Shown in pieces: positions 8,091-19,017 of a stretch of 64,000 nucleotides of DNA. Below the pieces are notes generated by a model, which searched no databases, was not told the origin of the DNA, and saw only the letters and a program-made list of their open reading frames with translations. The translations under genes and the position numbers were made by a program. The first letter of the stretch is position 1, and each line of letters starts with the position of its first letter. Origin of the DNA: Mesorhizobium sp. 131-2-1 (GTDB taxonomy: Bacteria > Pseudomonadota > Alphaproteobacteria > Rhizobiales > Rhizobiaceae); contig NZ_AP023247.1 of the NCBI RefSeq assembly GCF_016756535.1, positions 310,001-374,000 of the forward strand. Reading direction: 5' to 3'.

Positions 8091-8777
8091 TCAGAGTCCG
8101 TGGGGATAATCGTCGATATTGAAGTCGCCAACCTCAAGTTTCTTACGCCGTTCATCCTGTGCCCTTACGCCGTCATGGATGACGTAGAGCAATCCCTCAG
8201 CGTCAGGATGCAAGGGCAGAATATGTTCAAAGGCTGTTTCGGAATCGAGGTAGTGCGAGGAGAGGGCGTTTAGCACATTGGAGATCGCGGCGAGCGCCTC
8301 GTCGACCTTGAGCCTGGTGGCATCCTTGAGCGGCTTCGCCGACGGGTTAAGCCGGTGCTCAAGGTTGTTGTGGCCGATCCTGTTGTTGCGCCAGTCGCGG
8401 CAGAATTCTTCGGCTTTCAAAGCCAGACCAACCTTCGCCCGGACAGTGTCGGCGAACGCTGCGTCGGGAATGAGACCGGCGATGCGCTGTACAGTAAGGG
8501 TCTGATGAGGTCCGATTGACGGTCGGTCGGTCATCCTCGAAATCGAGAGCAGGACCCGATCGAATAGGCTGTCCTGCACGATACGGAAGAAGCTACCGGA
8601 CGCTTGGTTCAGCAAATCGACGCGGGCTTCCGTGGTGCCAAACAGAATCCTGTACTGACCCCATACGAGGTAGATCGAACAGAGCTCCTGTACGAGTTCG
8701 GCATAGATCCCGCCAAGCTCGACGCCCATCACCTGTTCATAGTCCGCTCGCGATTCAGCAGCCGTTCTCGTGGTCAT
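8091..8777 (-). CDS. AbiU2-like HEPN-superfamily protein
   Basis: The protein (about 228 residues) resembles HEPN_AbiU2 (PF18734). It has an N-terminal helical bundle with an LVWGQYRILFG segment, DSLFDRVLLSISRMTD (about 71-86), and then RDWRNNRIGHNN with the RX4-6H signature of HEPN ribonucleases, R132 to H138 in the GTG-start numbering. The ATG at 8777 follows AGGT; a GTG at 8783 is an alternative. It is third in a likely minus-strand series after the XRE regulator and a secreted protein, and is followed by a membrane microprotein. A phage-defence or toxin role is inferred from the family. Confidence 0.68.
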   Translation of the reverse strand: MTTRTAAESRADYEQVMGVELGGIYAELVQELCSIYLVWGQYRILFGTTEARVDLLNQASGSFFRIVQDSLFDRVLLSISRMTDRPSIGPHQTLTVQRIAGLIPDAAFADTVRAKVGLALKAEEFCRDWRNNRIGHNNLEHRLNPSAKPLKDATRLKVDEALAAISNVLNALSSHYLDSETAFEHILPLHPDAEGLLYVIHDGVRAQDERRKKLEVGDFNIDDYPHGL

Positions 8778-8836
8778 GATCACCTAAATCCTTGAACGGC
8801 CGCGCTGGTGGCCGCCCGATTGTAGCAAAGCGGGAT

Positions 8837-9517
8837 CTAATTCGGCGGCGGTCCGCAGACATCCATGAAGGCGGTGGCGCCCCCAGGTGAATGGTCAGTG
8901 GTCGCAAGGGCGGATTTGGTCGCACCTGAGACTTCGTCGATGGCCTTTTGCACTCTGTCGGTAATGGGGCTGACGTCGTGTTCGCCACCAAGGTGCTGCA
9001 GCTGATAGTTCAAAGCAGCGAGGTCAAGCATGGCGAGTTGGGCTCGCTTCATCGCCTCTTGGTAGTTCTTGAGGTTCGTTGCGTCTCTGATCAATTGGGC
9101 GCGGACAAGCTCGCACTGCTCGCGCGAAATCTTCATAGCGTGTGCGCCGCTGACCTCGCCGGTCAGCAGGAAGTCGACGCCCTTCAATTGCGGACTATTC
9201 CCGATCAGCATCTTGCCGACTGTTCCTTCTACCCCGACGTCGCAGCGCTCGTCGGTGAGGAGGCTAGTGCAATGTTCGAAGAGCGGTCGCAGATCGGCAC
9301 GGTCGACCCATGGTGGGAAGAGCGTGACGTTTCCGCCCGGCAGGGACAGAAGCATCATCCCGTCGCTGGCGCCAACCACTCGACCCTTGGTGATTACGAC
9401 ATCGCGCCCGACCAGATCCGGCCAAGACACCATGAATTCAAGAGGGTCTATCGTCGCGATATCCTTGGCTACGGCAGTCGTGGCGACGAGCGCTAGTAAT
9501 AGGCCAGTATAGCGCAT
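8837..9517 (-). CDS. secreted protein of unknown function, 226 aa
   Basis: A clear signal peptide (MRYTGLLLALVATTAVAKD) is followed by a beta-rich domain of about 100 residues containing a GRDVVITKGRVVG strand, which looks like a small OB-like or SH3-like barrel. A helical second half follows (about residues 130-200). Four Cys in the mature protein (two around CTSLLTDERCDVG) could form disulfides. I do not recognise a named family. It lies 57 bp downstream of the XRE regulator and 59 bp upstream of the HEPN gene on the same strand. Confidence 0.6.
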   Translation of the reverse strand: MRYTGLLLALVATTAVAKDIATIDPLEFMVSWPDLVGRDVVITKGRVVGASDGMMLLSLPGGNVTLFPPWVDRADLRPLFEHCTSLLTDERCDVGVEGTVGKMLIGNSPQLKGVDFLLTGEVSGAHAMKISREQCELVRAQLIRDATNLKNYQEAMKRAQLAMLDLAALNYQLQHLGGEHDVSPITDRVQKAIDEVSGATKSALATTDHSPGGATAFMDVCGPPPN

Positions 9518-9574
9518 GTTGAAGCCCCCCCCAGGGGCAGCATCGCGCCGGTTGAGTACAAATGCAAGCAGCGC

Positions 9575-9826
9575 TCAGCCGGCACCGTCTTGGCCACCCT
9601 TCCGCAACCGCACTCCGGCGCCGCCGCCGTTCTCAGGAATGAGAATAACTCCAGCGTCCTCAATCGCCTTGACCATAGCGGCCAGGTTATTTGCTACTGG
9701 GACCGAGCGCCCTGCCTCGAAATTCCGGACAGTAGAAAGGCCAACCCGCGCCGCTTTGGCGAGTTCCTCCTGAGAGATATTGGCGAGACCGCGCGCCGCT
9801 CGACATTGATCCGGTGTCATAGGCAT
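9575..9826 (-). CDS. XRE-family helix-turn-helix regulator
   Basis: The 83-residue protein is a single Cro/CI-type HTH: CRAARGLANISQEELAKAA, then VGLSTVRNFEAGRSVPV as the recognition part, with a short Gly-rich C-terminal tail. The start (9826; next Met at 9820) is only 6 bases from an AACGAATTT half-site. Three full AACG-N5-CGTT palindromes lie in the shared promoter region with the divergent gene at 9933. Autoregulation and control of the divergent operon are likely from this arrangement. Confidence 0.85.
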   Translation of the reverse strand: MPMTPDQCRAARGLANISQEELAKAARVGLSTVRNFEAGRSVPVANNLAAMVKAIEDAGVILIPENGGGAGVRLRKGGQDGAG

Positions 9827-9832
9827 TTCCCC

Positions 9833-9912
9833 AACGAATTTGCGACACCATAACGAATTTCGTTTGACTTATCCATGGGCAACGATTATCGTTCGTGTTA
9901 ACGGTAAACGTT
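9833..9912. promoter_or_regulatory. operator array AACG-N5-CGTT in a divergent promoter
   Basis: Three 13-bp perfect-arm palindromes occur at 9852-9864, 9881-9893 and 9900-9912, all of form AACGnnnnnCGTT. A fourth site at 9833 shares the left half AACGAATTT. Start-to-start distances are 19, 29 and 19 bp. They fill the gap between the XRE gene and the divergent gene at 9933 and are the probable binding sites of that regulator. Confidence 0.7.
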
Positions 9913-9932
9913 GTCGATCGGAAGTATCCGAA

Positions 9933-10259
9933 ATGACCGCTCTACTTTCTTTGGACCTGACCCCGGCTATCGGTGCTTTCGATGCCCGTATCTCGGACGC
10001 TTGGCGCATTTCCAGCCAGGAAGTGGGCGAGGCGATCCGCTTCGTGAAGCAGTACCAGCGCGTCATCGCCGAGCGCGACGAGATGCTGACGCCGGCGTTC
10101 CGGCTGCACGACGCCGCCTATGTCGACGTTTGCGAAAAGCGCCTGCCGTGGGCTCTGTCGGTCTACCTCGGGCATGTGCGCCGCATCAGCGAAGCCGAAG
10201 CCGAAATGGAAGCTCGCGGCATGGCGTTCGCCAAGTCGTCTTACGCATGGGGCGAGTAG
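9933..10259 (+). CDS. hypothetical protein, 108 aa, XRE-controlled divergent gene
   Basis: I do not recognise the family. The product is helical and charged, with a SSQEVGEAIRFVKQYQRVIAERDE coiled-coil-like stretch and no signal peptide. The ATG at 9933 was chosen because translation from the upstream in-frame ATG at 9840 would run through the operator array. It starts 21 bp after the last operator. The next gene on the strand encodes a Tat-exported protein. Confidence 0.55.
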   Translation: MTALLSLDLTPAIGAFDARISDAWRISSQEVGEAIRFVKQYQRVIAERDEMLTPAFRLHDAAYVDVCEKRLPWALSVYLGHVRRISEAEAEMEARGMAFAKSSYAWGE

Positions 10260-10452
10260 GAGCGCCCTCACCGGACCTCTAACTCTTGGGAGACATACAA
10301 TGCCGAACACACCAGTTCAGGCAGCCGCCGAAGGCATATCCGAATATCCCCGCAATCCACATCGAATCGGCTTCGTACGTGAACTGCTGATGCGCTGGGG
10401 TTCGCGGGCGTCAAACGCGCCCGCCTCGCAAACGTCATTACAGGAGAGTTTC

Positions 10453-11175
10453 ATGAACCAGCATGTAGATCGCCGTGCCCTTCTTGCATCGTCAACGGCA
10501 GCCGCTGCCGCAGTGGCTGCCGTCGTAACCGCTACGCAAGATGCCCGCGCAAAGGACACGTCAGTCTCCCCCGAGTTGGAGAGGCTGATCGCTGCGAAGG
10601 GCAAAGCCTACAGCGATTTCGATTGCGCCCTAGCCAAGACGTCCGAATTCGAGGAGGCCTATTTCGCTAAGAACAAGAAGGAACTGGTTGTCGATCTGTC
10701 GATCGGCGGGGCGCAGTCGTTCAACGTCTCCGCGCACTTCGCGCACTTTGACGTGTTCGACCACTACCGCGATGTGCGGGCCGACATCATCCGGCGATAC
10801 GAAGAGCAGCACCGTAAGCTGGCGGCAATCGCCAAGATCGCCCCAGCGACTGCGGCGGAAGCCACCGCCGCGCTGCGCAAGGCAGAGGCCAACGACACGC
10901 GCGTTCTGCGTCAGGTTCTCCGCGACGAAGTTGACCGTCGCAAGGCCTTCGGTCTCTGGCAGGTCGAGGAGGCCCAGGAAGCGGCGTCCCAGGCGGATCT
11001 CGACACGTTCACCGCAATCTGCGCCTACCGCTGCCGGACGTTCGCCGACATCACCCGCAAGGCCGAGGTGCTGGCGCACTACACCGGACAGATGTTTGCC
11101 GAGATACAGGCAGAGGACTTTCAGGTCTTGCTCGCCTCGATGATGCCAGCGGACGAGGAAGGCGGCGCAGTATAA
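10453..11175 (+). CDS. Tat-exported hypothetical protein, 240 aa
   Basis: The ATG at 10453 has AGGAG 6 bases upstream and gives a twin-arginine leader (DRRALLASS followed by an Ala/Val-rich stretch and ARA cleavage region). The mature part is highly helical with alternating charged residues (about 40-225), so an extended coiled coil is plausible. An in-frame ATG at 10300, also with GGGAG upstream, would add 51 residues and bury the leader, so a separate short leader product is possible. The family is not recognised. It probably shares the XRE-controlled promoter. Confidence 0.6.
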   Translation: MNQHVDRRALLASSTAAAAAVAAVVTATQDARAKDTSVSPELERLIAAKGKAYSDFDCALAKTSEFEEAYFAKNKKELVVDLSIGGAQSFNVSAHFAHFDVFDHYRDVRADIIRRYEEQHRKLAAIAKIAPATAAEATAALRKAEANDTRVLRQVLRDEVDRRKAFGLWQVEEAQEAASQADLDTFTAICAYRCRTFADITRKAEVLAHYTGQMFAEIQAEDFQVLLASMMPADEEGGAV

Positions 11176-11395
11176 GCATCACGCGCCACCCTTCTTCCGC
11201 CAGTCAGCCGCGAGTGCGCTTGCGTCGACCGCCCGCCGCCTCACGCGGCAGACTTTCTCTATCTAGTGGCAGAAAAGTCACGCGGCTTGAATATGCAGAG
11301 CTTCAACCGGCGCGAGCTTATTATCCAGCTAAGCGAGGCGTACCGTTGTTTTGCGGGCACACAGGGGACTTGCCCGCCTCCTCCCGGAAACTAGC

Positions 11396-11424
11396 GCCCG
11401 CTGCCTCAAGGTGGCGGGCTTTTT
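11396..11424 (+). terminator. rho-independent terminator
   Basis: GCCCGC (11396-11401) pairs with GCGGGC (11414-11419), extended by wobble pairs to a small loop, and is followed by TTTTT. It ends plus-strand transcription from the 9933-11175 genes and converges with the next gene. Confidence 0.6.
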
Positions 11425-11425
11425 G

Positions 11426-11641
11426 TTAGCCCACCGCCCTCCGACTGGACAGCAGGCGCGTGGTCTCGATGTCATCACGGGAAATCCCAATGTCTCTGAG
11501 CAGGTCGTTCGGTGACTCGGTCAGCTCGTCCATTGCCTTCAATTGCGCCTTCTGTTCGGCTCGGCGACTGAGCCAGTCCACAAGGGGACCAACTGCGACA
11601 AGAGGAAGAAGGTTCACAATCGTAGGAAGGTTCACAAGCAT
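11426..11641 (-). CDS. DUF1127-like small protein
   Basis: The 71-residue product has a hydrophobic N-terminus (LVNLPTIVNLLPLVAVGPL) and a C-terminal AMDELTESPNDLLRDIGISRDDIE, which matches the L-x-D-I-G-I/L-x-R-x-D-I pattern of DUF1127 (YjiS-like) proteins. In other alphaproteobacteria such short proteins affect RNA turnover and phosphate responses; whether this divergent copy does so is unknown. The N-terminal half is less typical than usual for the family. Confidence 0.55.
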   Translation of the reverse strand: MLVNLPTIVNLLPLVAVGPLVDWLSRRAEQKAQLKAMDELTESPNDLLRDIGISRDDIETTRLLSSRRAVG

Positions 11642-11793
11642 CGGAGCACTCCCTTCACCGCTGGCGGAAAAACTGCACGCAAGCTAGACCGATGCGTCGA
11701 TGCGTCTGTGACAAACCTCACAGACCGTGCAGCAAAACTGCCCGGCTGTCTCTGGTGGCGGCCTTTCGCGTCCCGGCAAAAAGCAACCTCATC

Positions 11794-12687
11794 TCAATCC
11801 GCTTGCAGTTGTTTCATCCGCACATCCCATTCAAGGTCAGTGAGCACTTCTGCCTCTACGGTAATGTTGTCCGCGAACCTGTCGGCATGCTCGCGCAGGA
11901 GCTTCCTCGCCGCTTTAACAGCGGCTTCCCTTCCGACGCATTTCTCTTGGAACTGATCAACGCTCTCCCCTACGCGGTTGTCGTCCCACAGGGTGACGTC
12001 CACGACGGCATACCAAACACCTTTGCCGGTTCGGCGACGACGTTGCACTTCTAGATGCCAGTCGGACATCTCAGCGATTGCCCGGTATAGATGCGCATAC
12101 TCAGGATCTGCGCGGGAGCGCTCGCGAGCTTCAAATCCGAATGACTTTTGGCTGGGTTCCTTGAGCTGCTCTATCGCGTTTGAAATTTTCCAGAACTGCC
12201 CGGAGATTTCATCGATGGCATGCCTGGCATCAAAAGTGAGGGGAGGTTTGCGTGTCGTTGTCCCCTTGGCCGATTTCAATCGGTCGCCCGTCCTTTTCGG
12301 CCAGATGTCGGCGATAACCCGTTCGATTTCTGCGCCCCCCGGCTCCCACCGGTACTCCTTCTGCAACTTCGCCTGCTTGGCATGCGGGTGAAGTTGAACG
12401 ACCGTTGCGTTGGGCTGCGGAGTTGGCAGAGAGTCCATTGCTAACGCCAGAGCCTGGTGCAGACCTTCTCGAATGCCGCCATCTTTGTCGAACTGCCAGA
12501 CTGCGGCTTCCGTTCTGATGATCCGAACTGGTTTGCCCTCGTCGTGTTCCAGCATCGCAGAGAGCACGCGCTGCTTTGTGCCGGCGAATTGAGGAAGTGC
12601 GTCGGTCCCGAATGTCAAACCTTCAACCAATCGCTGAGATAGCCGTAGTGGGTCCTCACCCTCTGGGAACAAATAATAGCGAGACAT
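11794..12687 (-). CDS. hypothetical protein, 297 aa
   Basis: The ATG at 12687 has GGAGG 6 bases upstream and gives MSRYYLFPEG; an earlier in-frame start at 12732 lacks a site. Residues 1-85 look like a compact alpha-beta domain with a VRIIRTEAAVWQFD strand. The remainder contains a basic helical region and a C-terminal segment with LRAxxEM/LEVQRRRRTG. I see no catalytic motif, signal peptide or membrane segment. It is a single gene in the accessory region. Confidence 0.55.
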   Translation of the reverse strand: MSRYYLFPEGEDPLRLSQRLVEGLTFGTDALPQFAGTKQRVLSAMLEHDEGKPVRIIRTEAAVWQFDKDGGIREGLHQALALAMDSLPTPQPNATVVQLHPHAKQAKLQKEYRWEPGGAEIERVIADIWPKRTGDRLKSAKGTTTRKPPLTFDARHAIDEISGQFWKISNAIEQLKEPSQKSFGFEARERSRADPEYAHLYRAIAEMSDWHLEVQRRRRTGKGVWYAVVDVTLWDDNRVGESVDQFQEKCVGREAAVKAARKLLREHADRFADNITVEAEVLTDLEWDVRMKQLQAD

Positions 12688-12874
12688 CCCCGGTCCTCCC
12701 CTTTGCTTGTCGGCGTCAAGCCACCGTAGCAAACCATAGCCGAGGAGGCTTTTGAACCTTTTGAGTGTTCGCTGTAGGTGCCATTCTGAAATTTCGCCGC
12801 ATGTTTCTAGGGACTAACAGGCGAAGGGGCGATTATGTACTTTGCGAACACACAAGCCAAAGAGCGTCCCGGTG

Positions 12875-13174
12875 CTAGACCTTGCGGACTAGCATCGCTG
12901 CGAACTCATCCGGGTTTTTCGGCGTGATCGCTAGGAACCGGGGCCACCACCGCTTTTCAACCAAGACCATCTTCCGAGGCCAACGATTGACGATGCTGAC
13001 GGTATTCCAGGGATGCGAGCCCATATTCAAGAGAGCGGTGAAATTGAAAGGACCTTCGATGACATGGGCGGCGACGATGTTTGTCGCTTTCAACCGATAG
13101 ATTGGCAGCAACCGAAAGAGTCGAATCTCAAAGCATTCAGCCGTCGCATAGTACTCCCAGAGCAGACCCCACAT
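12875..13174 (-). CDS. small PH-like-domain protein, 99 aa
   Basis: The sequence is beta-rich and ends KRWWPRFLAITPKNPDEFAAML, which resembles the end of bacterial PH-like domains (strand, then ITPxxPxxFxxxL helix). There is no obvious membrane helix. It begins 13 bp after the stop of the upstream lipoprotein gene on the same strand, so the two probably form an operon at the island border. The domain call is by pattern only. Confidence 0.5.
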   Translation of the reverse strand: MWGLLWEYYATAECFEIRLFRLLPIYRLKATNIVAAHVIEGPFNFTALLNMGSHPWNTVSIVNRWPRKMVLVEKRWWPRFLAITPKNPDEFAAMLVRKV

Positions 13175-13187
13175 TCTCAGGTCCGCC

Positions 13188-13553
13188 TCAGAAAGTTGTG
13201 CAATTGACGGTATTGCCGAACCGGTTGCATGTTGTGGTTCTTGGGCGATTGGCAGCCGCCTGAGCGGCCATTGTAGCGTTAGCCTGCGCTATCCCGGCAT
13301 TGACGGAAGCTGATCTTATGGCTGCGGCCTGACGTGCGGAACCAGATTCATTCTGGATGCACTGAGCCATTTCGGGCGTGCCTGGCTTGAAGCCATAAGC
13401 TTGGCATCGTTGGGAAAAATACTGGACTTGGGTATCCATCGAGGCAGTTGCGAACCATGCTGGAGAGCCAGGCCTGCCAAGATATGTCTCGCCATCTACA
13501 CCAGTACACCCAGCGAGTATTATCAACGGAAGCAAGATTGATTTTTTGGACAT
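13188..13553 (-). CDS. small lipoprotein, 121 aa
   Basis: The leader MSKKSILLPLIILAGC ends in an LAGC lipobox with Cys at residue 16, so the mature protein should be lipid-anchored in the envelope. The remainder has four further Cys (SQRCQAYG, AQCIQNE, TTCNRFGNTVNCTTF), an Ala-rich helix, and a terminal NTVNCTTF that resembles small rhizobial lipoproteins. Function is unknown. It precedes the PH-like gene in a two-gene unit. Confidence 0.65.
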   Translation of the reverse strand: MSKKSILLPLIILAGCTGVDGETYLGRPGSPAWFATASMDTQVQYFSQRCQAYGFKPGTPEMAQCIQNESGSARQAAAIRSASVNAGIAQANATMAAQAAANRPRTTTCNRFGNTVNCTTF

Positions 13554-13884
13554 CTGCGCTCACCCCCCTTTGAGCACGACTTTTTTGCTGCCACGAAGAT
13601 GAGGGGAAAACGGCAGGAACGCAATCGGCCTCTCCGGCGGAAGCCCAGCCCGCTGAAAACAGTGGCAAAACAGTGGGGCTAGGCGCGCTCTGAATGAAGC
13701 ACGAAACAGACAGTCGCGCCGAGCATTTCTTATCCCCGCCCGGCGGCAGCGCCCGTGTTGGACAAAAGAACTATTTCGGGGCCGAAAATGCGTCTCGCGG
13801 TGCCCCGGCGGTGCCCCGGACGATTCTCGCGGCGGTGGCCGAAATCGGCCGCCCGCTAATTGATTGAAAACATTAGAGACTGTT
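13554..13884. other. intergenic DNA between accessory region and tRNA-Ala
   Basis: No gene is supported. This 331-bp stretch touches the 3' end of tRNA-Ala, the classical attachment position of tyrosine-recombinase islands, but no integrase gene or repeated copy of the tRNA end is visible here. A short tandem of GGTGCCCCGG near 13798-13817 is the only local repeat. Confidence 0.4.
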
Positions 13885-13960
<76 letters not shown>

Positions 13961-14136
13961 ACTCCCGGCAGTCAGCCGGCGCCGTTTCCGGCGAAGAGAT
14001 CCGGCGCGGGTTTTGAGGACCGCGCCGTCAAGTGCAGGCGGCTTCTAACCCCGCCTTCGGTCAAGATCAAGCCTTCAACGACCGCTTTTTCGTCACAGGC
14101 CAACAAAGGCCGGCAAACGATCGCGTCGGGGCCCGA

Positions 14137-16093
<1,957 letters not shown>

Positions 16094-16134
16094 CGGGCGA
16101 TGAGTTTGAGCCGACCTGAGACGCTGGCGGGACA

Positions 16135-16294
16135 GCGCCCCCCTCTGTCCTGCCGGACATCTCCCCCACAAGGAGGGAGATCAGCCGGCACCGCAGCTTT
16201 CGCCAATCGCCAGCGTCGCAGGATGGGGCGAAGCGCCAAAGCCACCAATCTCCCCCCTCGTGGGGGAGATGTCCGGCAGGACAGAGGGGGGCGC
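16135..16294. repeat. long inverted-repeat intergenic element
   Basis: Two 46-bp arms (16135-16180 and 16249-16294) are inverted copies differing at only about two positions; they begin GCGCCCCCCTCTGTCCTGCC. They enclose a 68-bp centre and would fold into a very stable hairpin in RNA or cruciform DNA. The element sits between aroA and cmk. Elements of this look recur in Mesorhizobium intergenic regions. Confidence 0.85.
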
Positions 16295-16338
16295 GAAGGA
16301 TCACGGCGCTTGCTCTTTTCGGCAAAGGCAGCCCGCCC

Positions 16339-16989
16339 ATGACCCCAACCTTCACCATCGCCATCGACGGCCCCGCCGGCGCCGGCAAGGGTACTCTCGC
16401 CCGCCGGCTTGCCGACCACTACCGGCTGAACCTGCTCGACACCGGCCTGACCTATCGCGCCGTGGCGCATGCGCTGCTTCGGCTCGGCCTGCCGCTCGAC
16501 AATGTCTCGGCGGCGGAAACCGCGGCGCGGCAGGTGGACCTTTCGAAACTCGACCGCGCGGTGCTGTCGGCGCATGCGGTAGGTGAGGCCGCTTCCAAGG
16601 TCGCCGTCTTCCCGACCGTGCGGCGCATCCTGGTGGAAAAGCAGCGCGACTTCGCCAAAACGCCGCCGGGCGCCGTGCTCGACGGGCGCGATATCGGCAC
16701 CGTCGTGTGCCCCGACGCCGACATCAAGCTCTACGTGACGGCGAGTGCCGAGGTGCGGGCGAAGCGCCGGCTGGCGGAGATCGAGAGCATCGGCGGCAGC
16801 GCCGATTTCGCCACCATCCTGGCCGACATCGAGCGTCGAGACGAGCGCGACATGGGCCGAGCCGACTCGCCGCTCAAGCCGGCCGCCGACGCGCACTTGC
16901 TTGATACGTCCGAAATGGCTATAGAGGCCGCGTTTCTGGCGGCCATGGCGATCATCGACGACGTCCTGGCCAAGAGAAACAGAGCCTGA
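16339..16989 (+). CDS. cmk: cytidylate kinase
   Basis: The 216-residue protein phosphorylates CMP and dCMP using ATP. The P-loop is [17 protein letters not shown] at residues 5-21, the CMP-binding region includes [10 protein letters not shown] and [14 protein letters not shown], and the lid region has [10 protein letters not shown]. Size is typical. The order aroA-cmk-rpsA is widely conserved in bacteria. The ATG at 16339 lies 44 bp after the long inverted repeat. Confidence 0.96.
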   Translation: MTPTFTIAIDGPAGAGKGTLARRLADHYRLNLLDTGLTYRAVAHALLRLGLPLDNVSAAETAARQVDLSKLDRAVLSAHAVGEAASKVAVFPTVRRILVEKQRDFAKTPPGAVLDGRDIGTVVCPDADIKLYVTASAEVRAKRRLAEIESIGGSADFATILADIERRDERDMGRADSPLKPAADAHLLDTSEMAIEAAFLAAMAIIDDVLAKRNRA

Positions 16990-17193
16990 GCTGGGTTTTT
17001 CCTCGTGTTTCCGTTGCCGGAGGCGTAGAAAATACCCATATCGGGCACGAACCAGCCTGCCAGCATTCTTCATGCGCCGGACTTGCCGCTAAATGCGGCC
17101 AAGGGCTCTTCTGCCCGGAACGCCGGCAGGCTCACGCAACGCTAACCAACGGCGCCCACTCCGCGACAGACGCGGGGTATTCCAGGAGAAACA

Positions 17194-18891
17194 ATGTCAG
17201 CTGCTAATCCGTCTCGCGACGATTTCGCGAGCATGCTCGAAGAATCATTCACCGCCGGCCATTCCGGCGAGGGCCAGGTTGTCCGGGGCACGATCACCGC
17301 GATCGAAAAGGACATGGCCATCATCGACGTCGGCCTCAAGGTCGAAGGCCGCGTGCCGCTGAAGGAATTCGGCGCCAAGGGCAAGGAATCCTCCCTCAAG
17401 GTCGGCGACACCGTCGAAGTCTATGTCGAGCGCATCGAGAACGCGCTTGGCGAAGCCATGCTGTCGCGCGAGAAGGCTCGCCGCGAGGAGAGCTGGGTGC
17501 GCCTCGAGGAGAAGTTCACCAAGGGTGAGCGCGTCGAAGGCGTCATCTTCAACCAGGTCAAGGGCGGCTTCACCGTCGACCTCGACGGCGCCGTGGCGTT
17601 CCTGCCGCGCAGCCAGGTCGACATCCGCCCGATCCGCGACGTCTCGCCGCTGATGCACAACCCGCAGCCCTTCGAGATCCTCAAGATGGATCGCCGCCGC
17701 GGCAACATCGTGGTGTCGCGCCGCACCGTGCTCGAGGAAAGCCGTGCCGAACAGCGTTCGGAAATCGTGCAGAACCTCGAAGAGGGCCAGGTGGTCGAGG
17801 GCGTGGTCAAGAACATCACCGACTACGGTGCGTTCGTCGACCTCGGCGGCATCGACGGCCTGCTGCATGTCACCGACATGGCATGGCGCCGCGTCAACCA
17901 TCCGACCGAGATCCTCAACATCGGCCAGACGGTCAAGGTGCAGATCATCCGCATCAACCAGGAAACCCACCGCATCTCGCTCGGCATGAAGCAGCTCGAG
18001 AGCGATCCGTGGTCGGAGATCGGCACCAAGTTCCCGATCGGCAAGAAGATCAAGGGCACCGTGACCAACATCACCGACTACGGCGCGTTCGTCGAGCTGG
18101 AGCCGGGCATCGAGGGCCTCATCCACGTTTCGGAAATGTCGTGGACGAAGAAGAACGTGCACCCCGGCAAGATCCTGTCGACGACCCAGGAAGTCGACGT
18201 TGTGGTGCTCGAGGTCGATCCGGCCAAGCGCCGCATCTCGCTCGGCCTCAAGCAGACGCTGGAAAACCCGTGGGAGGCCTTCGCGCGCACCCATCCGGTC
18301 GGCAGCCAGGTCGAGGGCGAGGTCAAGAACAAGACCGAGTTCGGCCTGTTCATCGGCCTGGAAGGCGACGTCGACGGCATGGTCCACCTCTCCGACCTCG
18401 ACTGGACCCGTCCGGGCGAGCAGGTGATCGAGGAGTACAATCGCGGCGACGTGGTCAAGGCGCAGGTGCTCGACGTCGACATCGAGAAGGAGCGCATCTC
18501 GCTCGGCATCAAGCAGTTGGCCCGTGACACGGTCGGTGAAGCGGCGACTTCGGGCGAACTGCGCAAGAACGCCGTCGTCACTTGCGAGGTCATCGGCGTC
18601 AAGGATGGCGGTCTGGAAGTGCGGCTGGTCGACAGCGGCATCGAGACCTTCATCAAGCGCTCCGACCTTTCCCGCGACCGCGATGAACAGCGCCCCGAGC
18701 GCTTCACGGTCGGCCAGAAGGTCGACGCCCGCGTCATCGCCTTCGACAAGAAGACCCGCAAGCTGCAGGTCTCGATCAAGGCGCTGGAAATCGCCGAGGA
18801 GAAGGAAGCGGTTGCCCAGTACGGCTCGACCGACTCCGGCGCCTCGCTGGGCGATATCCTGGGCGCGGCGCTGAAGAAGCAGGGCAACTAA
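17194..18891 (+). CDS. rpsA: 30S ribosomal protein S1
   Basis: The 565-residue protein comprises six S1 repeats, recognisable by recurring VxGxVxxITxYGAFVxL and GLxHVxxM blocks from about residue 20 to 540. S1 recruits mRNA to the 30S subunit. The ATG at 17194 follows CCAGGAGAAACA with AGGAG at 8 bases. A 204-bp gap separates it from cmk and probably contains its own promoter. Two strong hairpins follow the stop. Confidence 0.97.
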   Translation: MSAANPSRDDFASMLEESFTAGHSGEGQVVRGTITAIEKDMAIIDVGLKVEGRVPLKEFGAKGKESSLKVGDTVEVYVERIENALGEAMLSREKARREESWVRLEEKFTKGERVEGVIFNQVKGGFTVDLDGAVAFLPRSQVDIRPIRDVSPLMHNPQPFEILKMDRRRGNIVVSRRTVLEESRAEQRSEIVQNLEEGQVVEGVVKNITDYGAFVDLGGIDGLLHVTDMAWRRVNHPTEILNIGQTVKVQIIRINQETHRISLGMKQLESDPWSEIGTKFPIGKKIKGTVTNITDYGAFVELEPGIEGLIHVSEMSWTKKNVHPGKILSTTQEVDVVVLEVDPAKRRISLGLKQTLENPWEAFARTHPVGSQVEGEVKNKTEFGLFIGLEGDVDGMVHLSDLDWTRPGEQVIEEYNRGDVVKAQVLDVDIEKERISLGIKQLARDTVGEAATSGELRKNAVVTCEVIGVKDGGLEVRLVDSGIETFIKRSDLSRDRDEQRPERFTVGQKVDARVIAFDKKTRKLQVSIKALEIAEEKEAVAQYGSTDSGASLGDILGAALKKQGN

Positions 18892-18900
18892 AGCATTCCA

Positions 18901-18923
18901 GGAAAACCGCGTGGCGGTTTTCC
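18901..18923 (+). terminator. rpsA-proximal hairpin
   Basis: A perfect 10-bp stem GGAAAACCGC/GCGGTTTTCC with a 3-base loop begins 10 bases after the rpsA stop. Outer bases GCATTCC/GGAATTGC extend the pairing. It lacks a free T-run, so it may protect the 3' end or pause transcription before the next terminator. Confidence 0.55.
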
Positions 18924-18963
18924 CGTCGGAATTGCTTAGGCCTCTTCGCCAAGCCAAACAGAG

Positions 18964-19000
18964 AAAACCCCGCCGGAGCGATCCGGCGGGGTTTTTCTTT
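18964..19000. terminator. bidirectional rho-independent terminator
   Basis: A 14-bp stem (18964-18977 with 18982-18995) and GCGA loop has A4 on one side and TTTTTCTTT on the other. It can stop both rpsA transcription and the convergent SDR gene that ends at 19018. Confidence 0.85.
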
Positions 19001-19017
19001 GGTCGACCGGCTGAGCT

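Noticed and set aside
7745-8155. 136-codon minus-strand open frame
   Set aside because: It overlaps the better supported membrane microprotein in another frame and reads as Arg-rich low-quality sequence, although its last 30 codons look less random and could be a gene remnant.
17245-18957. 570-codon minus-strand open frame opposite rpsA
   Set aside because: It is the complement of a highly biased GC-rich ribosomal gene, has no family features and is a frame shadow.
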